From assembly GCF_937958975.1 (NCBI RefSeq), contig NZ_CALGRE010000037.1, positions 10,210 to 74,209 on the forward strand: a stretch of 64,000 nucleotides of DNA, read 5' to 3'. The translations under genes were made by a program, and so were the position numbers. This document shows positions 7,935-17,724 of the stretch, in pieces (position 1 is the stretch's first letter; every line of letters starts with the position of its first letter). Source of the stretch: an uncultured Eubacterium sp. GTDB taxonomy: Bacteria; Bacillota; Clostridia; Lachnospirales; Lachnospiraceae. The notes beneath the pieces were generated by a model. The model ran no database searches, had not been told where the DNA came from, and saw nothing but the letters and a program-made list of their open reading frames with translations.

Positions 7935-9527
7935 TTATTCTAACAGTCCTTTGATTCCCTTTTCTTCATAAATGTTTTTATAGTATTCTACCTCATCAAA
8001 TATCAATTCATCAATTACCTTCATTCCCAATAATTCTACCGGTGCCTTGTCATCTGTCATAATATGTTTTCCCTGACTATATTTTGTCAAATTAAAACTG
8101 ATTTCTGACATCAGACTTTTCAAGCTACTATCAACTAATTTTTGCTGTCTAATCTCCAGATTCTTTATCATATTACAATTCTGTGATGCAAATAACTCTC
8201 TATTCGTAGAACCTTTTACATCTACAGTATATACATTTGAAAAAACACTGGAAATCGTATCTGCCAAATATTCATTGATATCTCCTTCACGTTTTCCACG
8301 CATATTCATATTAACAATCATAATACCATCATCCGTCAAATGTTCTTTTACCATAGTAAAGAACTCGACTGAAGACATCTGAAATGGAATCGTAATATCC
8401 TGATATGCATCTACCATGATAATATCATACTTTTTATCTACAGCATTTAAATAAGCTCTTCCATCATATGTGGTAACTTTTACATCATCAGACAAATTAA
8501 AATATTTCCTCGATAATCCTGTAATTTTATCATCAATTTCCACGCCTTCTATATTCATATTTCCAAAATATTTTTTACACTGCGTAGCATAAGTTCCTGT
8601 CCCCATGCCAAGTATTAACATATTACATTCGGAAGCCTTATCCTTCCCGGCCATAAGTGGTGCTGCCATTGCATAATCATAATACAGACCTGTCAACTGG
8701 TCATTTTTCATCATCACCGACTGAACCCCAAAAAGAACATTCGTAGATAACAATACCTTCTCATCATCCTCTTTTACTTGAAGATAATTATAGACAGATT
8801 CTCCCTCATATGTTAAATCTTTCTCCCAAAAGGCAAAACTATCTGAATATCCCATTACACTACATACAATAATTAACACTACAGCGACAATACACTTGAT
8901 TTTTCCCTTATTTTTGCTGATAAAATATACAATACACAGACACATCAATATTCCGGAAAATATCAAAAATGTTATGGATGTCCCCACTGCCGGTATCGTT
9001 ATAAACGTTGGAACAAATGTACCGATAATACTTCCAATCGTATTAAATGCATTCAGATTTCCCACTGTCTTTCCGCTGTCATCCAGACTGTCAACCGAAT
9101 ACTTTGCCAGTGACGGAGTAACTGTTCCCAGCAAAAATAGCGGAAAAACAAATATAACCATACAGGCTGCAAATGCCGCCCATATCAGAAAATTGCTATT
9201 TACGGTAAATATTAATAAAGCCGATATTCCCAAAATAATATACTTTCCAAGAACCGGGATGGCGGCAATCCAGATAGAAGCTATGACAATCCTTCCATAT
9301 AATTTGTCCGGATTCGGATTTTTGTCCGCCTGCCTTCCACCATAAATATTTCCCAGTGCCATTGCTATCATGATTGTTCCGATTATAATTGTCCATACAA
9401 TCTGTGACGAGCTGAAATAAGGCGCCAAAAGCCGGCTAGCTCCCAACTCCACAGCCATAACAGACATTCCTGCAAAAAACTCTGTAAGGTATAAAAATAA
9501 TTTACTATTTAAAATATTAATTTTCAT
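7935..9527 (-). CDS. Membrane-fused spermidine synthase-like protein
   Basis: About 530 residues. The N-terminal half holds around seven hydrophobic segments, resembling the MFS-like membrane part of fused transporter/spermidine-synthase proteins. The C-terminal half is a Rossmann methyltransferase-like SpeE domain: LILGMGTGTYATQ (SAM-type glycine loop), then VEIDDKI, YDGRAYL and MVDAYQ. Whether it makes a polyamine is uncertain, since many such fusions have no proven aminopropyltransferase activity. The ATG at 9527 was chosen over an upstream in-frame GTG (9554) because CGGAG stands 6 nt before it. It likely heads the group running to the glycosylase gene. Confidence 0.75.
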   Translation of the reverse strand: MKINILNSKLFLYLTEFFAGMSVMAVELGASRLLAPYFSSSQIVWTIIIGTIMIAMALGNIYGGRQADKNPNPDKLYGRIVIASIWIAAIPVLGKYIILGISALLIFTVNSNFLIWAAFAACMVIFVFPLFLLGTVTPSLAKYSVDSLDDSGKTVGNLNAFNTIGSIIGTFVPTFITIPAVGTSITFLIFSGILMCLCIVYFISKNKGKIKCIVAVVLIIVCSVMGYSDSFAFWEKDLTYEGESVYNYLQVKEDDEKVLLSTNVLFGVQSVMMKNDQLTGLYYDYAMAAPLMAGKDKASECNMLILGMGTGTYATQCKKYFGNMNIEGVEIDDKITGLSRKYFNLSDDVKVTTYDGRAYLNAVDKKYDIIMVDAYQDITIPFQMSSVEFFTMVKEHLTDDGIMIVNMNMRGKREGDINEYLADTISSVFSNVYTVDVKGSTNRELFASQNCNMIKNLEIRQQKLVDSSLKSLMSEISFNLTKYSQGKHIMTDDKAPVELLGMKVIDELIFDEVEYYKNIYEEKGIKGLLE

Positions 9528-9629
9528 ATTATTCTCCGTTTCTTTAGCTTTCACATATTAAGACTATGACACATCTGTTTCACTTTTTCAAGGGTCCATA
9601 TCATCTCACATTTAGTCTGCAAGATTTTT

Positions 9630-9658
9630 GCAAGGTTTTCCCAAGAAAAATATAATAA
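9630..9658 (+). promoter_or_regulatory. Promoter of the C39-like peptidase gene
   Basis: TTGCAA (9630-9635), 17-bp spacer, TATAAT (9653-9658). The leader to the ATG at 9745 would be about 80 nt. Confidence 0.65.
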
Positions 9659-9744
9659 TTTTAAAACAGACAACTAACAATTTTTAAGACCATTGTGATA
9701 CACTTAAATTATAAATAATTAAATCAATAAAAGAGGGAATAACA

Positions 9745-10413
9745 ATGAATCAGAGAAAACAAATGAAAAAAAGAAGGCAAAAAACTTTAAGAATTAAATT
9801 CATATTATTTATTGTAACAATTCTTTTTGTCATACTTGTAATCAGCGGCTCCTATAAAAACCTGTTTTCCTTTACGGAAAAACTTTCATCCGACAATCCT
9901 TTTACAAAACCGGAAATTTCAAGAGATGTTCCCCTTCTATTCCAATATGATTCCAAATGGGCAGACATCTCATATGGTGACACAGATATCAAAACAGCCG
10001 GCTGCGCACCTACATGTCTATCTATGGTTATCCGATACCTTACAGATAAAAAGAATATCACACCTGACGAAGTTGCAAAATTTTCTGAAGAGAATGATTA
10101 CTATGTTGATAATGTAGGAACAAAATGGACATTAATGTCCGAGGGTTCCACATCTTTTGGTGTCACCGGCACTGAGCTTCCTTTAGATAAATCTACAATA
10201 TTTCAGCAATTAGAAAATAATCATCCTGTTATATGTGCTGTAGGACCCGGAGATTTTACGACAGAAGGACATTTTATCGTCTTATCCGGTACCAAAGACG
10301 GAAAACTAATTATAAACGACCCAAATAATAAAAAACGCAGTAATAAACTATGGAATTACGACAAAATTAAAGGGCAGATTCGCAATTTATGGGCATTTGA
10401 AAAAAGCAATTAG
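9745..10413 (+). CDS. Membrane-anchored C39-like cysteine peptidase
   Basis: 222 residues. A basic N-terminus and one transmembrane helix (about 17-35) anchor the protein. The extracytoplasmic part from about residue 60 matches the Peptidase_C39_2 papain-like fold: catalytic Cys87 in AGCAPTCLSM, His176 in EGHFIVLSG, and Asp192 in INDPNN. It is not fused to an ABC transporter, so it is not a bacteriocin exporter. Such proteins in Clostridia are presumed peptidases acting on wall or secreted peptides; the substrate is unknown. GAGGG lies 8 nt before the ATG, with a near-consensus promoter upstream. It is a single plus-strand gene, convergent with hflX at a 16-nt gap. Confidence 0.85.
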   Translation: MNQRKQMKKRRQKTLRIKFILFIVTILFVILVISGSYKNLFSFTEKLSSDNPFTKPEISRDVPLLFQYDSKWADISYGDTDIKTAGCAPTCLSMVIRYLTDKKNITPDEVAKFSEENDYYVDNVGTKWTLMSEGSTSFGVTGTELPLDKSTIFQQLENNHPVICAVGPGDFTTEGHFIVLSGTKDGKLIINDPNNKKRSNKLWNYDKIKGQIRNLWAFEKSN

Positions 10414-10429
10414 TTTTATTTAAATTCCG

Positions 10430-11662
10430 CTATAGCTTATCTATCATCTGCGATGGCACATATGCCTTAATATAAATTCCATCCTCTTTATACTCCTCGC
10501 TGATTAACTGGCCATATTTTCGAATAAGACCAGTTTTTCCGGCGTCCGCATAATCAAATACTCTTTCAATTAAAACACGCATAGATTTAAGAGCCTTCTC
10601 AATTGCCTCATGAATGTCATCAATGCCTATCCCCTTTTTGACTGCAGCATCCACTACATAATCAGCCTTAAAGTCACGCAAAATTGGCTTTTCGACTAAC
10701 TTATCCTGTTTATTAAAAACAGTAATTATAATTTTATCTTTCACATCAAGATTTTCTAATGTTTCATATACCGCATGAACATTCCTATCCATTGCAGGAT
10801 TCGAACAATCTACTACATGAAGAATAATATCCGAATATTTCGCTTCTTCTAATGTACTTCGAAAGGCATCAATTAAATGATGCGGCAATTTTCTGATAAA
10901 TCCTACTGTATCTGTAAGAAGAATTTCCTGACCATTCGGTAGCCTATAATTCCGTGTAGTTGGGTCTAAGGTAGCAAATAATTTATCTTCCTCCAAGACA
11001 TTTGCCTCTGTCAGAGTATTGAGAAGAGTTGATTTTCCGGCATTTGTATATCCGACAATGGCAACAACCGGAACCGGATTATCCTGACGTTTTGACCTTG
11101 TAACCTGTCTGTGGTTTTCCATATTTCTTACTTGCTCTTTTAATTGTGAAATTCTATCGCGAATAAGACGTCTGTCTACCTCTAACTTCTTTTCTCCGGG
11201 TCCTCTTGTGCCGATTCCACCTCCCTGACGTGAGAGATTTCTCATACCAATCAGTCTCGTGGAACGATATCTCAACTGTGCCAGCTCTACCTGTATTTTG
11301 CCCTCGGCACTCTTAGCTCTTCCCGCAAAGATATCAAGAATTATCAAAGTTCTGTCCATAACCTTAACATTCAGTTCATCCTCCAGATTTTTATACTGTG
11401 CCGGAGACAGCTCATCATCACAGACAATTGCATCCGCCTCATTTTCCCAGATGAAATCTTTCAATTCCTGAACCTTTCCCGAACCAACGTATGTGGCATT
11501 ATTTATATGCTCTAAATTCTGAATGACTCTTCCTACAACTACGGCGCCCGCAGTATTTACTAATTCCTCTAATTCATCTAAAGATTCTTCTGCATCCACC
11601 CCACTGTCCGTAGAAACAGCCACTAAAATCACTTTTTCTAACTTTTCCTTTGTTTCGTACAT
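10430..11662 (-). CDS. hflX: Ribosome-associated GTPase HflX
   Basis: 410 residues. HflX binds the large ribosomal subunit and can split stalled or stressed ribosomes. The N-terminal HflX domain (about 10-110) is followed by the glycine-rich GGGIGTRGPGE segment (147-157), a helical linker, and the G domain: G1 GYTNAGKST at 204-212, G3 DTVGF, and G4 NKQDK. Its length is normal for the family. It is the last gene of the minus-strand run that includes rnr and smpB, which fits a translation-stress theme, and starts 34 nt after the MATE gene. Confidence 0.95.
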   Translation of the reverse strand: MYETKEKLEKVILVAVSTDSGVDAEESLDELEELVNTAGAVVVGRVIQNLEHINNATYVGSGKVQELKDFIWENEADAIVCDDELSPAQYKNLEDELNVKVMDRTLIILDIFAGRAKSAEGKIQVELAQLRYRSTRLIGMRNLSRQGGGIGTRGPGEKKLEVDRRLIRDRISQLKEQVRNMENHRQVTRSKRQDNPVPVVAIVGYTNAGKSTLLNTLTEANVLEEDKLFATLDPTTRNYRLPNGQEILLTDTVGFIRKLPHHLIDAFRSTLEEAKYSDIILHVVDCSNPAMDRNVHAVYETLENLDVKDKIIITVFNKQDKLVEKPILRDFKADYVVDAAVKKGIGIDDIHEAIEKALKSMRVLIERVFDYADAGKTGLIRKYGQLISEEYKEDGIYIKAYVPSQMIDKL

Positions 11663-11696
11663 ACACTCACCTCCCTACACTCTGTCATATCATAAT

Positions 11697-13067
11697 CTAG
11701 TACGAACTCTCATTCTTCACCAATCGAATGGTCTTCCACTTTCCTCTCTTATATCTCAACAGGCTAAATACTCCATTTAATAACCAGGTCAACCCTGTAG
11801 CATAAAATACCCCATAGCTTCCCATAAAAGGTATTAATGTTAGCGGATAAGCGAAACCTACACGTCCTATACATTCTATAATTCCCGTAAAAAGAGAAAA
11901 CATTGCATCTCCTGCACCGTTCAACACATTTCTTGTAGGATAAATAAGCCCTAAGAACAAATAAAAACAACTGGTAATTCTGAGTCCGTCAATAGCAATT
12001 TTTAAAACATCTACGTCTCTTCCGAAAATAGATACAATCTGTGATGTAAATATCCAAAACACTCCAATCACAAAGAATGCAAAAACTGTATTTATCACGT
12101 TTGCTGCGTTAAACCCTTTCACTACTCTCTCTATTTTTTCAGCGCCCAGATTTTGTCCTGTATATGTGGAAACAGCTGCTCCCAGAGACATAAACGGCTG
12201 CTGTATCAAGGTTTCTATCCTAGATACTATCGTAAAAGCCGTTGTAAAATTGGCTCCATAACTATTGACAATTGCCTGCAGCACAATAAGAGAAAATGCA
12301 ATCAATGCATTCTGCAATGCGACCGGCACTCCCAGTCTGAGGCTTTTCTTTACAATATTGCCCTGCAACTTAAAATTTCTTTTCTTAAGCTTAAAATATG
12401 TATTGCTTTTATAGGCGTATATCATACACATAACCGCCGATAAAAACTGTGCAAATGCTGTGGCAATACCAACACCGATAACACCCCATCCAAATGCCAG
12501 TACAAATAAAAAATCTAAAACAACATTTATAATACTTGCAAATATCAGAAAAAATAACGGTGTCTTACTGTCACCCAAAGCTCTCAGAATACTTGACACT
12601 CCGTTATAGAACCCCATACAGCATATTCCAATAGATGTAACCCTCAAATATGCCACCGCATCATTTAAAATAACCGGGTCTGTCTGTAATAACACCAACA
12701 CAGGTCTGGCGGCAAAAAAACCAATAAGAGACATAATAACGGAACAAATTGAAATAATCCACACAGTGCTTCCTATGGTATCTTTCACCTTTTCTTCATT
12801 TCCGGCACCAAAAAACTGAGATACAATAATACCGATACCAACAGATAGTCCCGCTACCAATGAAAAGAAAAAGAAATGTAAAGAACCTGTTGTCCCAATG
12901 GCTCCCAGTGCATTTGCACTGACAAAATTTCCTACAATCACGGAATCTACCATATTATATAATTGTTGAAAAATATTACCGATAAACAGTGGAATTGCAA
13001 ACTGTAATAACAATTTATATGGAGTTCCCACTGTCATATCTTTTACAAATCTATTTTGCTCACTCAT
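11697..13067 (-). CDS. MATE family efflux transporter
   Basis: 456 residues with about 12 transmembrane segments in two halves. The N-terminal pattern PYKLLLQFAIPLFIGNIFQQ followed by YNMVDSVIVGNF is typical of the NorM/DinF-related MATE group, which exports cationic or toxic compounds using a Na+ or H+ gradient. The ATG at 13067 follows GGAGG at 5 nt; the longer reading frame overlaps the PAP2 gene and lacks a ribosome-binding site. The substrate is unknown. It sits between the PAP2 gene and hflX in one operon-like run. Confidence 0.9.
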   Translation of the reverse strand: MSEQNRFVKDMTVGTPYKLLLQFAIPLFIGNIFQQLYNMVDSVIVGNFVSANALGAIGTTGSLHFFFFSLVAGLSVGIGIIVSQFFGAGNEEKVKDTIGSTVWIISICSVIMSLIGFFAARPVLVLLQTDPVILNDAVAYLRVTSIGICCMGFYNGVSSILRALGDSKTPLFFLIFASIINVVLDFLFVLAFGWGVIGVGIATAFAQFLSAVMCMIYAYKSNTYFKLKKRNFKLQGNIVKKSLRLGVPVALQNALIAFSLIVLQAIVNSYGANFTTAFTIVSRIETLIQQPFMSLGAAVSTYTGQNLGAEKIERVVKGFNAANVINTVFAFFVIGVFWIFTSQIVSIFGRDVDVLKIAIDGLRITSCFYLFLGLIYPTRNVLNGAGDAMFSLFTGIIECIGRVGFAYPLTLIPFMGSYGVFYATGLTWLLNGVFSLLRYKRGKWKTIRLVKNESSY

Positions 13068-13095
13068 TTTATCCTCCAATAGATACGTTTTATTA

Positions 13096-13593
13096 TTAGA
13101 TAAAATAAAATCCCAGAATACCACTCAATATCCCGACAACCGCTCCTGCAATTACGTCCCTCGGGAAATGTACACCTGCAATAACCCTTCCAAAACACAT
13201 CAAAATCCCATCCAAAAAAAGCAAGCCTCCAACGAATGGACATACATAAAAAAAGGACATTCCAATCACAAATGTAGAAAAAACATGTCTACTCGGCATA
13301 GACTGCCCCTTTTTATCTTTTAAAACCACGGGACGAAAATCATATACAACATAAGGTCTTGGAGCATCCACAATATGTCGGAAAACACTAACCAGCAAAA
13401 ATGAGATTCCCGTAACCAAGACGATTCTCCATATTCTATTATCTTTCTGAATTGCAAGAACAATAAGCAAAATAAAATATGCCACATACACAATTTGTGT
13501 CATTATAAGATTGACATGTTTTACTATACTTTCACCATTCGGATACTTTCTTACAAAATCAGAAATCTTTATGTAAGTTTCCTGTTTCATTTC
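13096..13593 (-). CDS. PAP2 family membrane phosphatase
   Basis: 165 residues with about five hydrophobic segments. The three PAP2 motifs are visible as KDKKGQ, SMPSRH and RVIAGVHFPRDV, so the acid-phosphatase active site (Ser-Arg-His and His-Asp) is intact. Members dephosphorylate membrane lipids such as phosphatidic acid or undecaprenyl diphosphate; which one cannot be decided here. The start at 13593 directly follows the stop of the DUF6472 gene and has a modest GCGGGA upstream. An upstream ATG at 13638 would overlap that gene. Confidence 0.85.
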   Translation of the reverse strand, partial: EMKQETYIKISDFVRKYPNGESIVKHVNLIMTQIVYVAYFILLIVLAIQKDNRIWRIVLVTGISFLLVSVFRHIVDAPRPYVVYDFRPVVLKDKKGQSMPSRHVFSTFVIGMSFFYVCPFVGGLLFLDGILMCFGRVIAGVHFPRDVIAGAVVGILSGILGFYFI

Positions 13594-13603
13594 TATTCCC
13601 GCT

Positions 13604-13783
13604 TTACTGTTTTCTTGCCAGTTTATATTCATCTCCATAAGAAAAATATGGACACGAAATACGTTTAAACTGCATCAGTCTTGCCAAATCATCCTCATCC
13701 ATATTGACTGTGCAAGTATATTCCTCATATTCTTCATCATACACATAATTGCTGCAAAACTCGCAGCTATACTGCTCACTCAT
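13604..13783 (-). CDS. Small four-cysteine protein, DUF6472-like
   Basis: A 59-residue acidic protein with C7-x2-C10, C24 and C44, arranged like a small zinc-binding domain, and a C-terminus reading GDEYKLARKQ. It resembles the Clostridia-specific DUF6472 family, whose function is not known. AGGAG lies 7 nt before the ATG. It fits exactly between the aminotransferase gene (14-nt gap) and the PAP2 gene (10-nt gap), which supports it as a real gene in the same operon. The family match is from recall of the motif layout and should be checked by profile search. Confidence 0.8.
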   Translation of the reverse strand: MSEQYSCEFCSNYVYDEEYEEYTCTVNMDEDDLARLMQFKRISCPYFSYGDEYKLARKQ

Positions 13784-13796
13784 TCACACTCTCCTG

Positions 13797-14984
13797 CTAT
13801 TTTCCAAAGCTTTCTGCTAACTTCTTAAACGCCGGCAGGGCATCCTTTATCTGCTCTGTCTGCACACAATAAGATACTCTCACATAGCCGGGTGTTCCAA
13901 AGCTGTCTGCCGGAACAAGCAATAATTCAAATTCCTTTGCCTTCTCACAAAATTCATGGGCATCTTCACACATCGACTTTACAAATAAATAGAATGCTCC
14001 ATCCGGGTACACACATTCATATCCCATCTCTGTAAGACTATGATAGAGCAAATCTCTATTTACCTTATAAATAGATGTATCTGCCGTATCGTCAATGCAT
14101 TTTGCAATAACTCTCTGATACATACTTGATGCACATACATACCCAAGTGCACGTCCTGAGCCGCACACTGCCGCATATGCCTCTCCCTCATTGACCATAG
14201 AAGGAGAAACAGCAATATATCCGATGCGCTCTCCCGGCAATGACAATGCCTTACTATAAGAATAGCAGACAAAAGTATTATCATAATAATTCATGAGATA
14301 AGGAACTTCTATATCATCATAAACCAGTTCTCTATAAGGCTCATCTGTGATAACAAAAATCGGATGTCCGTATTCTTCCTGCTTTCTCTTTAAAATATCA
14401 CACATCTTCTTTATTGTATCCACGGAATAAACCACGCCTGACGGATTATTGGGGGAATTGACAATAACCGCCTTTGTATTTTCTGTAATCGCTTTTTCAA
14501 ACTTATCCACATCTATCTGGAATGTTTTTTCTGCTGATTCTACTGCAACCAGTTTTGCCCCTGTACGCTCAAGAAAAACGCCGTATTCCGGAAAATATGG
14601 TGTAAATACGATACACTCTTCCCCCTGAAGCATAATAGCATTCAAAACAATTGTAAGCGAGGAAGCCGCACCGCAGGTCATATAAATATGATTTGCTGTC
14701 AGTTTTGTTCCAAACTTTCCATTCACATAATTTGCTATTGTTTCCCGCACCTCTGCATCTCCCTGAGCTGATGTATAGCCATGAAGCGCAACAGAATCAA
14801 AATTTTCTACTAAATCAATAATGGTATTATCAACTGTCTTCGGTGCGGGAACACTTGGATTTCCAATACTAAAATCAAAAACCTTATCCGCACCTATTTC
14901 TGCCTTTCTCTGATTTCCATATTCAAAAATCTCTCTGATTTCTGAACGAACCTTCCCCAATTTAACTAATGATTCTGAATACAT
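13797..14984 (-). CDS. PLP-dependent class I/II aminotransferase
   Basis: 395 residues, fold-type I. The PLP lysine is K245 in SYSKALSLPGERIGY. N180 (SPNNPSG), D214 and Y217 (TDEPY) fit the cofactor contacts of aspartate-aminotransferase-like enzymes, and a C-terminal Arg in VRVSYC would bind the substrate carboxylate. The probable role is amino-group transfer between amino acids and 2-oxoglutarate; the exact amino acid is unknown. It starts 31 nt after smpB and is followed by DUF6472 and PAP2 genes. Confidence 0.9.
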   Translation of the reverse strand: MYSESLVKLGKVRSEIREIFEYGNQRKAEIGADKVFDFSIGNPSVPAPKTVDNTIIDLVENFDSVALHGYTSAQGDAEVRETIANYVNGKFGTKLTANHIYMTCGAASSLTIVLNAIMLQGEECIVFTPYFPEYGVFLERTGAKLVAVESAEKTFQIDVDKFEKAITENTKAVIVNSPNNPSGVVYSVDTIKKMCDILKRKQEEYGHPIFVITDEPYRELVYDDIEVPYLMNYYDNTFVCYSYSKALSLPGERIGYIAVSPSMVNEGEAYAAVCGSGRALGYVCASSMYQRVIAKCIDDTADTSIYKVNRDLLYHSLTEMGYECVYPDGAFYLFVKSMCEDAHEFCEKAKEFELLLVPADSFGTPGYVRVSYCVQTEQIKDALPAFKKLAESFGK

Positions 14985-15015
14985 TTTTATCTACCTCCTC
15001 TTTTTCAACCGTTTC

Positions 15016-15477
15016 CTAACTTTTTATCTTATATTTAAAATCTCTTTCGCTCTCCCGTTTCATATCCTTTTTTGCGATATCCTGTCTCTTATCGTACAGT
15101 TTCTTTCCTCTTGCAAGTCCTATTTCTACTTTTACAAGACTTCCCTTAAAATAAACTTTGAGCGGTACTAAAGTGAGACCTTTTTCGTTTAGTTTTCCCA
15201 CAAGTTTATGAATCTCATATTTGTGGAGCATCAATTTCTTGGGTCTCAAAGGGTCTTTATTAAAAATATTCCCCTTTTCATATGGGTTAATATGCATCCC
15301 ATAAATAATCACTTCTCCATTCTCGACCCGCACAAAGGACTCTTTGATGCTGCAATGTCCTGCCCGAAGAGACTTTACCTCCGTACCATGCAAAACAATT
15401 CCCGCCTCATAAGTATCTTCGATAAAGTAATCGTGCCTCGCTTTCTTATTTGTAGCAATTATCTTTTCTGAAGCCAT
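15016..15477 (-). CDS. smpB: SsrA-binding protein SmpB
   Basis: 153 residues, the normal length. SmpB binds tmRNA and delivers it to stalled ribosomes for trans-translation. Visible hallmarks are [10 protein letters not shown] near the start, [15 protein letters not shown] (26-40), a conserved [11 protein letters not shown] segment, and a basic C-terminal tail beginning around [15 protein letters not shown]. It follows rnr by 42 nt, the conserved secG-rnr-smpB order of Firmicutes in which RNase R degrades tmRNA-tagged messages. No tmRNA gene is seen nearby. Confidence 0.97.
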   Translation of the reverse strand: MASEKIIATNKKARHDYFIEDTYEAGIVLHGTEVKSLRAGHCSIKESFVRVENGEVIIYGMHINPYEKGNIFNKDPLRPKKLMLHKYEIHKLVGKLNEKGLTLVPLKVYFKGSLVKVEIGLARGKKLYDKRQDIAKKDMKRESERDFKYKIKS

Positions 15478-15519
15478 AGTTTTCCTACCTTTTCTAACTA
15501 TATATTATTGTCATCGGCT

Positions 15520-17649
15520 CTATTGTAACACTGTAAAGTCAATAGTTCTAGTCACTTTATCAGCGCTTTCCACTCTTACTTTCAGTGGTTGTCCTAACTT
15601 GTAAGTTTTCATCGTTCTTTCGCCGGTCATAGAATAAGAAGTCTCATCATATATATAATGGTCATCTGTCAATGTGCTTACATGTATAAAACCCTCCACA
15701 GTGTTTGGCAGTTCCACATAGATACCAAAATTAGTAATACCTGAAATAACTCCTAAAAATTCTTCTCCGATAAACCCTCTCATATATTCTGCTTTTTTCA
15801 ATTTTTCCGTATCCCGTTCCGCATCGTCTGCACGTCTCTCCGTCATGCTGCAATGTTTCGCTACTTCCGTCAAAATTGAGTTGTAATGTTCTCTATGCTT
15901 TTGGCTCATTTTATTATGAATACACTCTTTGATAATCCGATGAATCTGTAAATCAGGATACCTTCTAATAGGTGAAGTAAAGTGACAATAATACTTTGCT
16001 GCCAATCCAAAATGACCGGTACATGCCGGCGTATATTCAGCCCTCTTCATGGAACGGAGAGTTACCCTGCTAATCATCGCTTCTTCCGGAGTTCCCTCAA
16101 TTCTCTTCAACAATTTCTGCAATTCTTTGGGATGAATCTGGTCATTGGCAACCTTCACGAAATACCCAAAATTCGTGATAAACATAGCTAATTGTTTCAT
16201 TCTATCGCTATCCGGCTCCTCATGGTTCCTATACACAAACGGTACCTGCTGCCAGAAGTAATATTCTGCTATCGTCTCATTTGCCGCTAACATAAAATCC
16301 TCAATAATCTTTGTTGCCACGTTTCTGTCATACGGCTCTATGGAAACCGGCTGTCCCTTATCATCTAACTTAATTTTGCATTCCGGAAAATCAAAGTCTA
16401 TTGCTCCCCTGCCATATCTTTTCTCTCTTAATATAGATGACAACTCCTCCATCAACTGAAACATCGGGACAAATTCCTCATATTTTTCTATTGTATCTGA
16501 ATTTTTATCAGCAATAATCTCTTTGACCGCTGTATATGTCATTCGTCGGTCTACACAAAGCAATGTCTCCGCTACCTGATGGTCAAAAATCTCACCCTTT
16601 TCATTAATTTTCATTATACAGCTCAGCGCCAATCTGTCTTCTCCCTGATTCAGAGAACATATCCCATTCGACAATTTATGAGGAAGCATTGGAATTACCC
16701 TGTCTACTAAATATACACTTGTGCCTCTCTCTCGTGCTTCTTTATCCAATGGAGAATTTTCTGTCACATAATTAGATACATCTGCAATATGAACTCCTAA
16801 GGTATAGATTCCATTTTCTTTTGTCAACGTAATCGCATCATCAAGGTCCTTTGCATCTTCACCATCGATAGTAACTGTCTGCCATTCCCTGATATCTAAT
16901 CTGTGGGTCTTATCTTTCTCCGGTACTTCATCGGGAATGTTTTTAAGCTGTTCCATGACTTCCAAAGGGAACTCATAGGGAATATCATATCCTTTTACAA
17001 TGGATAAAATATCCACTCCCGGATCATTGGCATGTCCGAGAATTTCTGTGATAACACCTTCCGGTTTTCTATCTGCGGTGCCATAACTTTTGAGTTTTAC
17101 TACAACCTTATGACCATGCACAGCGCCCATTGTGTCGTTTCCGGCAACATATATATCACTTGAGATTCTTGAATTATCCGGTACCACATATCCAAAAGAT
17201 TTATTCTTCTGGAAATAACCGACAACCTCTCTAATTTCATGGGAAAGAACTTTGATAACTCTTCCTTCTCTTCTTTTTCCTGTTCGCACAGGCTCTACTG
17301 CAATTAAAACTGTATCGTGATGAAAAGCGCCATTCACTGAAGTCTCAGGAATAAAATAGTCTTCTTCTTCCCCCTCAACTTCCACAAATCCAAAACCTCT
17401 CTCATTGCTTATAAAATATCCCTGTACATATGTTTCTTTTGGTATTCCATATTTTCCTCTTTTCGAGAGGACAATCTTACCTTCATTCACTAATTCTGAT
17501 AGAACAAAATCCAATAATTTTCTGTCTTCTTTTTTTACATTTAAAATAATAGCCAGTTCTTTAAACTTCATTGGAACATAATGTTTATCGTGCATCAAAT
17601 CAAGTAAAATTTTCTTTTTCTCTTCAATGAAATCAAACTTATCTGTCAT
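15520..17649 (-). CDS. rnr: Ribonuclease R
   Basis: 709 residues. A processive 3'-to-5' exoribonuclease of the RNB family. The N-terminus is a winged-helix-like segment, then cold-shock domains (about 70-215), the RNB domain with the metal-binding Asp cluster in GEDAKDLDDAITL, and a C-terminal S1 RNA-binding domain (GVISGITNFGIYVELPNTVE). Length and order match RNase R. It starts 23 nt after the secG terminator, so expression may rely on read-through or an unseen promoter. It acts with smpB in clearing stalled messages. Confidence 0.96.
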   Translation of the reverse strand: MTDKFDFIEEKKKILLDLMHDKHYVPMKFKELAIILNVKKEDRKLLDFVLSELVNEGKIVLSKRGKYGIPKETYVQGYFISNERGFGFVEVEGEEEDYFIPETSVNGAFHHDTVLIAVEPVRTGKRREGRVIKVLSHEIREVVGYFQKNKSFGYVVPDNSRISSDIYVAGNDTMGAVHGHKVVVKLKSYGTADRKPEGVITEILGHANDPGVDILSIVKGYDIPYEFPLEVMEQLKNIPDEVPEKDKTHRLDIREWQTVTIDGEDAKDLDDAITLTKENGIYTLGVHIADVSNYVTENSPLDKEARERGTSVYLVDRVIPMLPHKLSNGICSLNQGEDRLALSCIMKINEKGEIFDHQVAETLLCVDRRMTYTAVKEIIADKNSDTIEKYEEFVPMFQLMEELSSILREKRYGRGAIDFDFPECKIKLDDKGQPVSIEPYDRNVATKIIEDFMLAANETIAEYYFWQQVPFVYRNHEEPDSDRMKQLAMFITNFGYFVKVANDQIHPKELQKLLKRIEGTPEEAMISRVTLRSMKRAEYTPACTGHFGLAAKYYCHFTSPIRRYPDLQIHRIIKECIHNKMSQKHREHYNSILTEVAKHCSMTERRADDAERDTEKLKKAEYMRGFIGEEFLGVISGITNFGIYVELPNTVEGFIHVSTLTDDHYIYDETSYSMTGERTMKTYKLGQPLKVRVESADKVTRTIDFTVLQ

Positions 17650-17672
17650 AGGGCTTCCTTTCCTTAAATATA

Positions 17673-17699
17673 GAAAAAAGGTGTAGAAACCTACACCTT
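17673..17699 (-). terminator. Intrinsic terminator after secG
   Basis: A 9-bp stem (17678-17686 with 17691-17699) and 4-nt loop, followed on the minus strand by six T. It separates secG from rnr. Confidence 0.85.
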
Positions 17700-17724
17700 A
17701 GTCAGTCAATCTTTAAATTTAATC

